A DNA stretch of 44,223 nt from an uncultured Lachnospiraceae bacterium. GTDB taxonomy: Bacteria > Bacillota > Clostridia > Lachnospirales > Lachnospiraceae. Position 1 is the first letter of the stretch, and each line of letters opens with the position of its first letter. Below are positions 9,384 through 18,552 of this stretch, in pieces. The position numbers and the translations under genes were made by a program. Where the stretch lies: contig CATKXE010000021.1 of the NCBI GenBank assembly GCA_949840465.1, positions 1 through 44,223 on the forward strand. Reading direction: 5' to 3'. The notes under the pieces are model-generated. The model was not told where the DNA came from. It saw only the letters and a list, made by a program, of their open reading frames with translations, and searched no databases.

Positions 9384-9460
9384 ATTTATATGTAAAATTT
9401 CACAGAACGAACATATATTTTGCGTATACTGTCCTATTATGGAAAGAGGAGATTTGCGCG

Positions 9461-10141
9461 ATGGATAAGATTAAGATTTTGGTGGTGGATGACGAGAGCA
9501 GGATGCGGAAGCTGGTAAGAGATTTCCTCGTTCGGGAAGGGTACGTGGTCTTAGAAGCAGGGGACGGGATGGAAGCCATGGATATCTTCTATGAAGACAA
9601 AGAGGTGGCTCTGATCATTCTGGACGTGATGATGCCGAAGATGGACGGATGGCAAGTCTGCAGGGAGATACGGGAGCATTCTAAGGTGCCGGTGATCATG
9701 CTGACCGCACGTTCGGATGAGCGGGACGAACTACAGGGATTTGAACTGGGAGTGGATGAGTATATTTCCAAACCGTTCAGTCCCAAGATCCTTGTGGCGC
9801 GGGTAGAGGCAATCCTGCGGCGGACCCTTGGCGCAGAGAAAAATGATGTGATCAATGCAGGCGGGATCGTGGTGGACAAGGCGGCGCATATCGTGAAGAT
9901 CGACGACAGGCAGGTGGACCTGAGTTTCAAGGAATTTGAGCTGTTGTCCTATTTTATCGAGAATCAGGGAATCGCACTGTCCAGGGAGAAGATTCTGAAC
10001 CATGTGTGGAATTACGACTATTTCGGTGATGCCAGGACCATAGATACCCATGTGAAAAAGCTTCGGAGCAAACTGGGCGAGAAAGGAGAACTCATCAGGA
10101 CAATCTGGGGAATGGGGTACAAATTTGAGGTGGAAAGCTAA
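9461..10141 (+). CDS. OmpR/PhoB-family response regulator
   Basis: A 226-residue two-domain transcription factor. The receiver domain (about 1-120) has the acidic pair Asp10/Asp11, phospho-acceptor Asp55 in LIILDVMMPKMDG, and Lys104 in YISKPF. The C-terminal winged helix ends with the usual DARTIDTHVKKLRSKLG and IRTIWGMGYKFE segments. The ATG at 9461 has AAAGAGGAG about 9 bases upstream; the longer in-frame extension to 9380 would start inside the tandem repeats and has no homology-like sequence. It lies 12 bases before its kinase. It may control the upstream ABC genes (inference from position). Confidence 0.94.
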   Translation: MDKIKILVVDDESRMRKLVRDFLVREGYVVLEAGDGMEAMDIFYEDKEVALIILDVMMPKMDGWQVCREIREHSKVPVIMLTARSDERDELQGFELGVDEYISKPFSPKILVARVEAILRRTLGAEKNDVINAGGIVVDKAAHIVKIDDRQVDLSFKEFELLSYFIENQGIALSREKILNHVWNYDYFGDARTIDTHVKKLRSKLGEKGELIRTIWGMGYKFEVES

Positions 10142-10153
10142 AGGTATTGCGGG

Positions 10154-11623
10154 ATGATGTATTCAATCAAGCGTCAGTTGGTGGTGGTTTTTTTAGGGCT
10201 GATCGTGATTATGCTGTCGATCATTTTCATTATCAATTCCAGTTTCCTCGGACAGTATTATATCGCCCATAAGAAGGCGGATATGATGGAGATGTACCAG
10301 CTTCTGGATCGCGTGGTAACCTCGGGGACTCTGGGGGAAGAACAGCGGCAGGCGGAGATCCTGCGCAGAAGCGAGCGGACGAATATCCTTCTGATGGTGG
10401 TGGACCAGGAGGCGGAACTGATCCTGTGTCCCGAGCAGAATAAAGAGGTGCTGTTCTCACAGCTATTTGGCTATATTACGAGACAGAATATGGGGGAGAT
10501 CCTGGACGAAGAAAAAGCGTATGTTTTCTGCAGGGCAAAAGATATCCTGAACAATGGGACGATGTATCTGGAGATGTTCGGGACGCTCTCCAACGGGGAG
10601 TGGTTCCTGCTCAGGAGCCCTCTGGAGAGTATCAGGGACAGTGCGTCTCTTGCAAATAAATTTCTTGCCTATGTGGGCACCGTAACGCTTATATTCGGCG
10701 CATTGTTCGTATGGTTTTTCTCCCGGAAGATCACCACCCCGCTTCTGGAGCTGGCGGCGCTTTCAAAACGGATGGCGGATTTGGATTTTGACGCAAAGTA
10801 TACCGGGAGCGGGAAGGATGAGATCGGGATACTGGGTGAGAGTTTTAACACAATGTCGAAGAAGCTGGAACGGACGATATCGGAACTGAAAAGTGCGAAC
10901 CATCAGCTGCAGAAGGATATTGAGCAGAAAGAAAAAATCGAAATGATGAGGACCGAGTTCCTTGGAAATGTGTCCCATGAGTTAAAGACTCCCATCGCTT
11001 TGATCCAGGGGTATGCGGAAGGGCTCAAAGAAGGGGTGAACGACGACCCGGAGAGCAGGGAGTTTTATTGTGACGTTATTATTGACGAGTCCAATAAGAT
11101 GAACCAGATGGTCAAGAACCTGCTGACTTTAAACCAGCTAGAGTTCGGCTCGGAGGAACTGGATGTGGAGCGGTTTGACGTGATCCATCTGATCCGGGGC
11201 GTGCTTGCAAGCTGTGAGATCCTACTCCAGCAGGCGCAGGCATCCGTAGCGTTTATTGCGGATGAATCGCTGTTTGTATGGGCGGATGAATTTAAGACAG
11301 AGCAGGTGTTCCGCAATTATCTGACCAATGCGATCCACCATGTGGATTACGAGAAACGGATTGAAATCCGTGTCATCCCGAAAGGGGATATCGTGCGGAT
11401 CACCGTGTTTAACAGCGGAACGCCCATTCCGGAAGAAGATATCGGAAAACTGTGGGAGAAGTTCTATAAGGTGGATAAGGCGCATACCCGGGAATACGGC
11501 GGCAACGGCATCGGCCTGTCGATTGTTAAGGCTGTGATGGAATCTTTCCATCAGCAGTACGGAGTATGCAATTATGATAACGGCGTGGAGTTCTGGTTCG
11601 AGCTGGACGCGAAGATACGGTAA
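10154..11623 (+). CDS. Sensor histidine kinase (HAMP-HisKA-HATPase)
   Basis: A 489-residue membrane kinase, the partner of the response regulator 12 bases upstream. Membrane helix 1 spans about residues 10-30, an extracytoplasmic sensor region of ~135 residues follows, and helix 2 is near 170-190. A HAMP segment follows (TTPLLELAALSKRMADLDF), then the phospho-acceptor His275 in VSHELKTP. The ATPase domain has N-box NYLTNAIHH and G-box GGNGIGLSIVKAV. Two adjacent ATG codons (10154 and 10157) could start translation, and no strong ribosome site separates them; translation may be coupled to the regulator. The stimulus is unknown. Confidence 0.93.
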   Translation: MMYSIKRQLVVVFLGLIVIMLSIIFIINSSFLGQYYIAHKKADMMEMYQLLDRVVTSGTLGEEQRQAEILRRSERTNILLMVVDQEAELILCPEQNKEVLFSQLFGYITRQNMGEILDEEKAYVFCRAKDILNNGTMYLEMFGTLSNGEWFLLRSPLESIRDSASLANKFLAYVGTVTLIFGALFVWFFSRKITTPLLELAALSKRMADLDFDAKYTGSGKDEIGILGESFNTMSKKLERTISELKSANHQLQKDIEQKEKIEMMRTEFLGNVSHELKTPIALIQGYAEGLKEGVNDDPESREFYCDVIIDESNKMNQMVKNLLTLNQLEFGSEELDVERFDVIHLIRGVLASCEILLQQAQASVAFIADESLFVWADEFKTEQVFRNYLTNAIHHVDYEKRIEIRVIPKGDIVRITVFNSGTPIPEEDIGKLWEKFYKVDKAHTREYGGNGIGLSIVKAVMESFHQQYGVCNYDNGVEFWFELDAKIR

Positions 11624-11813
11624 GTTTTCCGGACAATGAAGGCGGCAGTGGACGCGGCAGGCCGGGAGTGAATTCTTTTGGAAAAACCTCCGCGAAATGG
11701 CCGGGCGGTCGAAATTCCGGCGAGGATAAAAAAAGCGGTACTTTCTGGATGGGCTTTGCATCACGTTTGGCAGGATGTGAAGAAAAGTATACATGAAAGG
11801 CGGGAGCGGCAAG

Positions 11814-12785
11814 ATGAGTGAAATGAAAATGGAATATGTAAAAATCCCCTATGTGGAGAAGAAGGTATCACGTATCCTGTATGGAACCGCCATACAGCCG
11901 TTTTTGGACGGCGGGGACGGCATGGAGCTTTTGGATGCGGTCTATGCCATGGGAGTGAATACCATTGACACAGGCCGGGTGTACGGCAAGGCAGAGCAGG
12001 TCATAGGAAAATGGATGGAAGCGCGGAAGCTGAGGGAAAAAGTCGTGATTCTCTCAAAGTGCGCGCATCCGGATGCATCCGGGAAAAAGCGTGTCAATGA
12101 AAAAGAGATACGTGCGGACTTTGCGGAATCCTCCGAGTATCTTCGGACAGATTATATCGACATTTATCTGCTGCACCGTGACGACCCGGACATAGAAGCC
12201 GGGGAGGCCGTAGAAATTATGAATGCCCTGCATGGGGAAGGAAAAATTGGGGCGTTTGGCGTCTCCAACTGGACGCACCGGCGGATTGCAGAGGCAAATG
12301 AATATGCCGACAGGCATCATCTGATCCCGTTTACGGTGTCAAGCCCGAATTTCGGTCTTGCAGAGCAGGTCAGAGATCCCTGGGGCGGCGGATGTGTATC
12401 CATATCCGGCCCGGCAAATCAGGCGGCCAGGGACTGGTACCGGGAGAACAAGATCCCGGTCATTGCCTACGCAAGCCTTGCACACGGGCTGCTTTCGGGA
12501 AAGGTAAAAAGCGCAGGACAGGAAAAAGCAGGAGAGATCCTGGATGAATTTGCGATGCGGGGATACGCGTGCCCTGAGAATTTCGAGCGGCTGCGCAGAT
12601 GTGAGGAACTGGCCGAAAAAAAGAACTGTGCGGTTTCCCAGATTGCCATGGCATGGATTTTTCAGCAGGAGCTGAATACTCTGGCAGTGGTCGGCACGTC
12701 AAATGCCTCCAGAATGAAGGCAAATATTGAGGCTATGCATATAGGGCTCAGCAAGGAGGAGGCTGCATATCTGGATCTGCAGTGA
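11814..12785 (+). CDS. Aldo/keto reductase
   Basis: A 323-residue NAD(P)H-dependent oxidoreductase with a TIM-barrel fold. The catalytic tetrad of the family is present: Asp52 and Tyr57 in TIDTGRVYG, Lys82 in ILSKCAH, and His121 in YLLHRDDP. The C-terminal cofactor region VVGTSNASRMKANIEA is typical. The ATG at 11814 is preferred because GGGAG (11802-11806) lies 7 bases before it; an ATG at 11793 is in frame but lacks a ribosome site. The substrate cannot be told from sequence. It converges on an AraC-type regulator gene that could plausibly control sugar or aldehyde metabolism. Confidence 0.9.
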   Translation: MSEMKMEYVKIPYVEKKVSRILYGTAIQPFLDGGDGMELLDAVYAMGVNTIDTGRVYGKAEQVIGKWMEARKLREKVVILSKCAHPDASGKKRVNEKEIRADFAESSEYLRTDYIDIYLLHRDDPDIEAGEAVEIMNALHGEGKIGAFGVSNWTHRRIAEANEYADRHHLIPFTVSSPNFGLAEQVRDPWGGGCVSISGPANQAARDWYRENKIPVIAYASLAHGLLSGKVKSAGQEKAGEILDEFAMRGYACPENFERLRRCEELAEKKNCAVSQIAMAWIFQQELNTLAVVGTSNASRMKANIEAMHIGLSKEEAAYLDLQ

Positions 12786-13004
12786 GCCAAAAAAAGATTT
12801 GTCCTTTGACAGGGAGGCGCTTCATGCGTTCGGCGCAGAGATCGGGGAGTATATAGAACCTCAGATCGTCAGGCAGGGCGGGGGATGTATGGAGAGGAAA
12901 GCTTTCTGAAACCGGACATTTATACAACGATCAAAATGAAGGAGTTGCCATTCTGCATCTTTGGGAAATCTGTTTCCGGCATTGTCCGTCACCATCGCGG
13001 AGGG
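12786..13004. other. Intergenic stretch between convergent genes
   Basis: I see no clear gene or terminator in these 219 bases. One frame is open for about 40 codons from just inside the reductase stop to ~12909, and reads smoothly (an acidic stretch FGAEIGEYIEPQIV). It lacks a start site and may be a gene remnant. Confidence 0.3.
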
Positions 13005-13841
13005 CTATCGCTTCATGCTGCGGGGCGGTTCCCCAAACTCTGCCTTGAAGGATCGGGAAAATGTGGAGTAATCCCGGAAACCTGCGGCGAAGCATGCTTC
13101 TGTGATGGGGGCGCCGGATGTGATCAGTTCCCGGGCGAGAAGGAGCCTGCGGTATGTAATGTAGCTGCCGATGGTATAGCCGGTCTCGGCTTTAAACAGG
13201 CGCATCATATGATATTTGCTGATAAAAAAAGCGGATGCCAGCGTATCAATATCCAGAGCTTCCGTCAGATGCGCGTGGATGTAGTGTAAAATATCAATCA
13301 CTTTTGAATTGTATAGTTCTGTATCGAGAAATTCAATCCTTTTTTTCAGGGCTGCCCGGTTCAGCTGGATCATAAATTCCAGAAACAGGACCTGACGGTA
13401 CAGGCTGCTGGCATATTCTGTGTCGTCAAAAGACTTTTCCAGACGGTTTGTGATCTTGAATAAAGAACTTTTTTCCAGAGAGGGAATCCGCAGTACATGG
13501 GAGTGCTCCTTACGGGCTTTCTGGAAACAAAAGCTTAAATCATAATCTTCACGCTGGTAAGCCTCCATAAATCCGGGAGAGATATATACGATAATTCTCT
13601 CATAGGGGGCAGGGCTGCCCACCCGGATCCGGTGCAGGTCATTTTTTTCTACAAGTACGATGTCATAGGGCTCCAGTTCATAGGTTTTACCTTCAATAAA
13701 ATATTGCACATTCCCCCGTATGAAAATGGTAATCTTGTGGAATTCGTGATAATGAAATTCGTATTCTCTGGCAGTCTGGTCCGTGAGATGGAATATGCGG
13801 AAATCACTGTTTAAATAGCCTCTTTTCGTATATTTTTCCAT
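13005..13841 (-). CDS. AraC-family transcriptional regulator
   Basis: A 278-residue regulator with an N-terminal cupin-like sensing domain (FHYHEFHKITIFIRG, EGKTYELEPYDIVLVEKNDLHRI) and a C-terminal pair of helix-turn-helix motifs (residues about 180-278). The first helix pair is around DTLASAFFISKYHMMRLFKAETG, written here in two parts: DTLASAFFISKYHMM and RLFKAETG. The second contains EACFAAGFRDYSTFSRSFK. The start at 13841 is set by a strong GGAGGAAACGGT site directly upstream; a longer in-frame reading is not needed. It is transcribed away from the dapF-like gene and towards the aldo/keto reductase. The inducer is unknown; a cupin plus AraC layout usually means a sugar or small organic ligand. 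Confidence 0.92.
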   Translation of the reverse strand: MEKYTKRGYLNSDFRIFHLTDQTAREYEFHYHEFHKITIFIRGNVQYFIEGKTYELEPYDIVLVEKNDLHRIRVGSPAPYERIIVYISPGFMEAYQREDYDLSFCFQKARKEHSHVLRIPSLEKSSLFKITNRLEKSFDDTEYASSLYRQVLFLEFMIQLNRAALKKRIEFLDTELYNSKVIDILHYIHAHLTEALDIDTLASAFFISKYHMMRLFKAETGYTIGSYITYRRLLLARELITSGAPITEACFAAGFRDYSTFSRSFKAEFGEPPRSMKR

Positions 13842-14031
13842 ACCGTTTCCTCCATTTTTGCGACCCGTTTGCGCAGCAAATTGCCTGCCTGCTATCAATC
13901 TTATCTTACAGCATTATCTGCAATATTTAAAGCATTTCTTACGTATTATTTGAAAAAAATGCCGGGTATAATAGAAGAAAATGTAAGGAACTTTTCGAGA
14001 ACGCTCACAGCCAAAGACGGAGGTGCGGATT

Positions 14032-14889
14032 ATGAAGACTGTAGTAGAACGATATCACGGGCTGGGAAATGATTATCTGGTATTCGACCCTAATAAAAAT
14101 GAGTTGAAATTAAATCAGGAAAATGTAACCATGCTCTGCAACCGCAATACGGGCCTGGGTTCCGACGGAATTCTGGAGGGCCCGTTCATAGGAGAAAAGC
14201 ATATGTCCCTGAAAATCTGGAATCCAGACGGGAGCATTGCGGAAAAAAGCGGGAACGGAGTCCGTATTTTTGCAAAATATCTAAAGGATGCAGGGTATGT
14301 CCAGAAGAAAAAATACCATCTTCTGACAGGAGGCGGCACGGTGGAGATCACGTATCTGAATGAAGACGGGAGCAGGCTGCGTATTTCCATGGGGAAGCTT
14401 AGCTTTTTCAGCGATGAGATCCCGGTGACAGGAGAGAGAAGGGAGGTCATCAATGAGGATATGGTATTTGGTAACACAATGTATCCGTCGACCTGTGTGT
14501 CAGTGGGAAACCCACATTGTGTGATTCCGATGCATGAGATATCCCGGGAGCTGGTGCGCAAGATCGGAAGTTTCTCTGAAAATGCGAGATATTTTCCGGA
14601 GCGGGTGAATACCGAGATCATGAAAGTCATTGACCGGAGTAATATTGCCATAGAGACGTTTGAGCGCGGAGCCGGTTATACCATGGCGAACGGGACCGGA
14701 GCCTGTGCGGCTGCGGGCGTGGCCTATAAACTGGGGCTGACCGGAAATAAAGTGATCGTGCATATGCCGGGCGGGGAACTGCAGGTAGAAGTGGACGACA
14801 ACTGGGAGACCTATCTGACCGGCGATGTATTCTATGTGGCAAAGATCAGCTTAAGCAGTGAGTTTACGGAGAAGCTGCGGGCTTTGTAG
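14032..14889 (+). CDS. dapF: Diaminopimelate epimerase-like isomerase lacking both catalytic cysteines
   Basis: A 285-residue protein with the two-lobed DapF fold signature: FHGLGNDY-like start (YHGLGNDYLVF), GLGSDG, GNPHCV and ERGAG. True DapF uses a Cys pair located in CGNG and CGTG/CGSG motifs to interconvert LL- and meso-diaminopimelate. Here those positions read SGNG (Ser73) and NGTG (Asn220). Neighbouring Cys in the RC position is also gone (Ile79); Cys225 in GTGACA remains. The fold is therefore kept but two-base racemase chemistry looks impossible in the usual way. It may be a different isomerase, as in the cysteine-free PhzF branch of the superfamily. GGAGGTGCGGATT precedes the ATG. 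A terminator follows, so it forms its own unit. Confidence 0.8.
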   Translation: MKTVVERYHGLGNDYLVFDPNKNELKLNQENVTMLCNRNTGLGSDGILEGPFIGEKHMSLKIWNPDGSIAEKSGNGVRIFAKYLKDAGYVQKKKYHLLTGGGTVEITYLNEDGSRLRISMGKLSFFSDEIPVTGERREVINEDMVFGNTMYPSTCVSVGNPHCVIPMHEISRELVRKIGSFSENARYFPERVNTEIMKVIDRSNIAIETFERGAGYTMANGTGACAAAGVAYKLGLTGNKVIVHMPGGELQVEVDDNWETYLTGDVFYVAKISLSSEFTEKLRAL

Positions 14890-14950
14890 GACAAAAGAAC
14901 CGCCTGCCCAAGGGCAGCGGATTCATCAACAGGATAAAAACCATGAATCG

Positions 14951-14979
14951 AAGAATCTCTCCTTGCAGAGATTCTTTTT
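14951..14979 (+). terminator. Rho-independent terminator after the dapF-like gene
   Basis: AGAATCTCT and AGAGATTCT form a perfect 9-bp stem around CCTTGC, followed by a run of T residues. Confidence 0.88.
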
Positions 14980-15023
14980 ATGTGCTACCATAGCTATAAC
15001 AATTCGGAAGATAAGGTGATATT

Positions 15024-15398
15024 ATGCTGATTGAGATTGATTTTAACAGTGATGAGGCAATCTATATCCAGCTTCGGAACCAGATTATTCTGGGAATTGC
15101 GACTTCTACTTTTCAGGAGGGGGACTCGCTGCCCTCTGTCCGCCAGCTTGCGGATACGATCGGGGTGAATATGCACACGGTCAACAAGGCGTACGCCGTA
15201 CTCAAGCAGGAGGGGTTTATCAGTCTGGATAAGAGGCGCGGCGCCGTGATCTGTGTGGATATCGACAAGATCAAGGCCGTAGAGGAGATGCGGGAGCAGC
15301 TTAGGCTTGTACTGGCAAAAGGCTGCTGTAAGAATATAACCAGAGAAGAGGTTCATGGGCTTGTAGACGACATATTTGACACATATACCGGATTATGA
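15024..15398 (+). CDS. Short GntR-family regulator, YtrA type
   Basis: A 124-residue DNA-binding protein consisting of a GntR winged helix (PSVRQLADTIGVNMHTVNKA region, about residues 33-75) and a short C-terminal helical tail. It lacks the large effector-binding domain of FadR or HutC relatives, as is typical of the YtrA subgroup, which often controls ABC transporters. Here the gene 96 bases downstream is clpC instead, and no CtsR or McsA/McsB gene is present. AAGGTGAT precedes the ATG. Whether it controls itself and clpC is inference from position. Confidence 0.88.
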   Translation: MLIEIDFNSDEAIYIQLRNQIILGIATSTFQEGDSLPSVRQLADTIGVNMHTVNKAYAVLKQEGFISLDKRRGAVICVDIDKIKAVEEMREQLRLVLAKGCCKNITREEVHGLVDDIFDTYTGL

Positions 15399-15494
15399 CA
15401 GAGATTTTCCGGGGCTTTCAGTCAGGCGCGCAGCATTTGACCGTAGCATGTATGCAGCGCCGGACGGAGAGTTTGCCGGGACAGGGAGGATGTT

Positions 15495-17939
15495 ATGGAG
15501 AAGCAATATACAGCACAGGCAGAGAATGCCATCAATTATGCGGCGGCTGCCGCAAGGGAGCACAAGCATCCTTATATAGGGACGGAGCATCTCCTTCTGG
15601 GGCTTTGCAAGGAATATATCGGGGTGGCAGGACAGATCCTGTCACAGCACGGAGTGGAGGAAGGGAAGATACTCCAACTGATGGGGGAGCTGATCGCCCC
15701 TGCCGGGGACGGTCCGGTCATGCGGCGTCCACAGAAAAGCCCGCGGCTCCAATATATTCTGGAGGACAGTGTGCGGGAAGCAGGACATTTTCATATGGAT
15801 AAGGTGGGGACAGAGCATCTCCTTCTTGCCATCATCCATGATGCGGACTGTGTGGCTGCCCGGATCCTGACCACATTGAATGTAAACCTTCAGAAGGTCC
15901 TGCAGGATATCCTGTTTGCAGCGGGCGTTGACCCCAGAGATTATCAGGAGGAACTGCAGGAGGAATCCAGAAGCAGGAACGGGGCGATAGAGCAGTTCTG
16001 CAAGGACATGACGGCGGAGGCGGAAGAAGGGAAGCTGGATCCGGTGATCGGCCGTGAGGAGGAGATCTTCCGGCTGATGCAGGTACTCAGCAGGAGAACC
16101 AAAAACAACCCCTGCCTGGTAGGAGAGCCGGGAGTGGGCAAGACGGCGGTCTTAGAAGGGCTTGCACAGAGGCTTGCGACGGGCATCGTCCCCGAAAGTA
16201 TGAAGGGAAAACGGATCTATACGCTGGATCTGCCGGGACTGATTGCAGGCTCCAAATACCGGGGAGAATTTGAGGAGAGGATGAAAGCCCTTATTTCCGA
16301 GGTGGAATCTGATCCGAACGTGATTTTATTTATGGATGAGCTGCATACTATGATTGGTGCAGGAGGCGCAGAAGGAGCCATGGATGCTTCCAATATCCTC
16401 AAGCCGGCTCTGGCAAGAGGGGAGCTGCAGATGATCGGGGCTACCACCCTGTCGGAATACCGGAAATATATCGAGAAAGACGCGGCGTTGGAGCGCCGTT
16501 TCCAGCCGGTCTCTGTGGAAGAGCCTACGAAGACGCACTGTCTGGAGATACTGGAAGGCCTGAAGGAAAAATATGAGAGCCACCATCGGGTAACCATTGG
16601 AAAGGAAGCGATGGAGGCGGCCGTCCATATGTCAGAGCGTTACATTACGGACCGGAATCTTCCGGATAAGGCCATTGACGTGCTGGACGAGACCTGTTCC
16701 AGAGTCAGCTTAAAGGGGTATAAGATTCCGGAGAACCTGTCTAAAACGGAAGATTCTTTGAAATCCCTGATCCGGGAAAAGGAAGAAAGTATTGCGGCCG
16801 GGGATTTTACAAAAGCACATTTGATTCAAAAGGAGCAGCAGGCAGTCCAGAAAAAAATCGACCAGATGCGCAGGCGTTTTGATAAGAAAAATGAATTTCA
16901 GCATCCGGTTGTGACAGAACAGGATATTGCCGAGGTGGTATCCGCATGGACTAAGATTCCGGTTCAGAAGTTAGAGGAAAGCGACACCCAAAGGCTAAAC
17001 AAGCTGGAAAAGGAGCTGCATAAGCGGGTCATCGGCCAGGACGAGGCGGTCAGTGCGGTGGCCCGGGCTGTCAAGCGGGGGCGCACGGGACTAAAAGACC
17101 CCAAAAGGCCGATTGGTTCTTTTCTGTTTCTGGGACCCACCGGCGTCGGAAAAACGGAATTATCAAAAGCGCTTGCGGAAGCCTTGTTTGGAAATGAGGA
17201 GTCCATGATCCGGGTAGATATGTCCGAGTATATGGAGAAGCATTCTGTGGCAAAGATGATCGGTTCACCTCCGGGATACGTGGGGCACGGGGAGGGCGGA
17301 CAGCTCAGCGATCAGGTGAGGACGCATCCCTATTCGGTTATCCTTTTTGACGAGGTGGAGAAGGCGCATCCGGATGTATTTAACATCCTGCTGCAGGTAC
17401 TGGATGACGGGCATATCACGGATTCTCAGGGGAGAAAGGCAGATTTCAGCAATACAGTGATTATCATGACCTCCAATGCAGGAGCCAAGGCGATCATAGA
17501 TCCAAAGAAGCTCGGATTTGCGGCAAAAGAGGACAGGAAAAGTGATTATGAGCGAATGAAGCAGAACGTCATGGATGAAGTGAAACTTATTTTCCGTCCT
17601 GAATTTTTGAACCGGATTGACGAGATTATCGTATTCCATCCGTTGGATAAAAATCATATGAAGCAGATTGTGTCCCTGCTTGTAAAGGAATTTACTAAGC
17701 GGCTGAAGGAGCAGTTGAATATGACCCTGACCCTGCGCGAATCGGCGAAAGCCCATATTGTAGAGAAAGGAACGGACGCAAAATATGGCGCAAGGCCGCT
17801 TCGGCGCGCGATGCAGACGGAATTGGAGGATAAGCTGGCAGAGGCCATCCTGCGCGGGGAGATTGTGCCGGGCACGCATGTGGAAGCAGGGATTTCCAAA
17901 AAGGAGATTAAATTTTACCCAAAGGAAATAAATGAGTAG
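15495..17939 (+). CDS. clpC: ATP-dependent Clp protease ATP-binding subunit ClpC
   Basis: An 814-residue Hsp100 unfoldase that feeds proteins to ClpP. Order of parts: two Clp-N repeats (about residues 1-145, with repeated GTEHLLL), AAA+ domain 1 with Walker [10 protein letters not shown] near 209 and FMDELHT, a UVR-type coiled segment near 421-455, AAA+ domain 2 with GPTGVGKTE near 545 and [14 protein letters not shown], and a C-terminal small domain ending in GARPLRRA plus tail. The UVR segment and length identify ClpC rather than ClpB or ClpA. GGGAGG at 15484-15489 supports the ATG. The preceding GntR-type gene replaces the ctsR-mcsA-mcsB arrangement of Bacillus. Confidence 0.95.
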   Translation: MEKQYTAQAENAINYAAAAAREHKHPYIGTEHLLLGLCKEYIGVAGQILSQHGVEEGKILQLMGELIAPAGDGPVMRRPQKSPRLQYILEDSVREAGHFHMDKVGTEHLLLAIIHDADCVAARILTTLNVNLQKVLQDILFAAGVDPRDYQEELQEESRSRNGAIEQFCKDMTAEAEEGKLDPVIGREEEIFRLMQVLSRRTKNNPCLVGEPGVGKTAVLEGLAQRLATGIVPESMKGKRIYTLDLPGLIAGSKYRGEFEERMKALISEVESDPNVILFMDELHTMIGAGGAEGAMDASNILKPALARGELQMIGATTLSEYRKYIEKDAALERRFQPVSVEEPTKTHCLEILEGLKEKYESHHRVTIGKEAMEAAVHMSERYITDRNLPDKAIDVLDETCSRVSLKGYKIPENLSKTEDSLKSLIREKEESIAAGDFTKAHLIQKEQQAVQKKIDQMRRRFDKKNEFQHPVVTEQDIAEVVSAWTKIPVQKLEESDTQRLNKLEKELHKRVIGQDEAVSAVARAVKRGRTGLKDPKRPIGSFLFLGPTGVGKTELSKALAEALFGNEESMIRVDMSEYMEKHSVAKMIGSPPGYVGHGEGGQLSDQVRTHPYSVILFDEVEKAHPDVFNILLQVLDDGHITDSQGRKADFSNTVIIMTSNAGAKAIIDPKKLGFAAKEDRKSDYERMKQNVMDEVKLIFRPEFLNRIDEIIVFHPLDKNHMKQIVSLLVKEFTKRLKEQLNMTLTLRESAKAHIVEKGTDAKYGARPLRRAMQTELEDKLAEAILRGEIVPGTHVEAGISKKEIKFYPKEINE

Positions 17940-18024
17940 AAAATCCCGCCGATTTATTATATAATATACACAAGAAAAGAGAAAAGAATGTCACGATTTT
18001 CAAAACACTTAGGAGGAACGGAAA

Positions 18025-18438
18025 ATGGCAAGAGTAAAGGAATTATTACGGACAGAAGAAGACGGGACACTCAGCTTTGGAGATTACACACTGGCTTCGA
18101 AGACAAAACTGGATAATTTTGAATTTCAAGGCGATCTCTATAAAGTAAAGACATTTGCTGGAATCACCAAGCTGGAAAGGAACGGTATGTTTGTCTATGA
18201 GTCGGTTCCCGGCAGTGCGGTGGAGAACTTTAAATCCACGGATACGGAAGTGGCGTTTCGGATTTCTGCTCCGGAGGATGTGCAATTTACTCTGGAACTG
18301 CAGCCGGAGAGTGAATATGAAGTATTCATCGGCGGCGCGTCGGCGGGAAAGATGACTACCAATCTGAGCGGGAAGCTGAGTGTCAGCGTAGAGCCGGGGG
18401 ACGACAAGAGCGCGGAAGTGAAAGTGGCGAAGTGCTGA
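18025..18438 (+). CDS. Conserved small protein of unknown function
   Basis: A 137-residue, probably soluble protein with no signal peptide or membrane segment. It looks rich in beta strands, alternating hydrophobic and charged residues, with a C-terminal half (FTLELQPESEYEVFIGG, KLSVSVEPGDDKSAEVKVAKC) resembling a small beta-sandwich, and it ends in Cys. Similar clostridial proteins are sometimes labelled endosialidase, but at this size an enzyme is unlikely and I see no catalytic motif. Expression may be high: a TATAAT sits at 17960-17965, the ribosome site TAGGAGGAACGG is near ideal, and a strong terminator follows. It is flanked by clpC and radA but appears to be its own unit. Confidence 0.75.
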   Translation: MARVKELLRTEEDGTLSFGDYTLASKTKLDNFEFQGDLYKVKTFAGITKLERNGMFVYESVPGSAVENFKSTDTEVAFRISAPEDVQFTLELQPESEYEVFIGGASAGKMTTNLSGKLSVSVEPGDDKSAEVKVAKC

Positions 18439-18484
18439 CGGTCAGCCTTTTAGATGACGGTACTGTATTATAATGAAAAAAAGA

Positions 18485-18515
18485 GGGGCAGGCTTCGGCC
18501 TGTCCCGTAGTTTTT
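18485..18515 (+). terminator. Rho-independent terminator with TTCG loop
   Basis: GGGGCAGGC pairs with GCCTGTCCC (9 bp, one G-T) around the stable TTCG tetraloop. A T5 run starts 4 bases later. It separates the 137-residue protein gene from radA. Confidence 0.8.
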
Positions 18516-18552
18516 GTAAGGAAGAATTTTTGAAAGAACGGGGAAGATCAAA

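Noticed and set aside
12786..12909. Short open stretch after the reductase stop that looks protein-like
   Set aside because: No start codon with a ribosome site and no recognised family; at most a remnant, so not called as a gene.
12885..13289. 134-codon + strand frame between aldo/keto reductase and AraC genes
   Set aside because: Most of it lies antisense to the well-supported AraC gene, and it has no family-like sequence.
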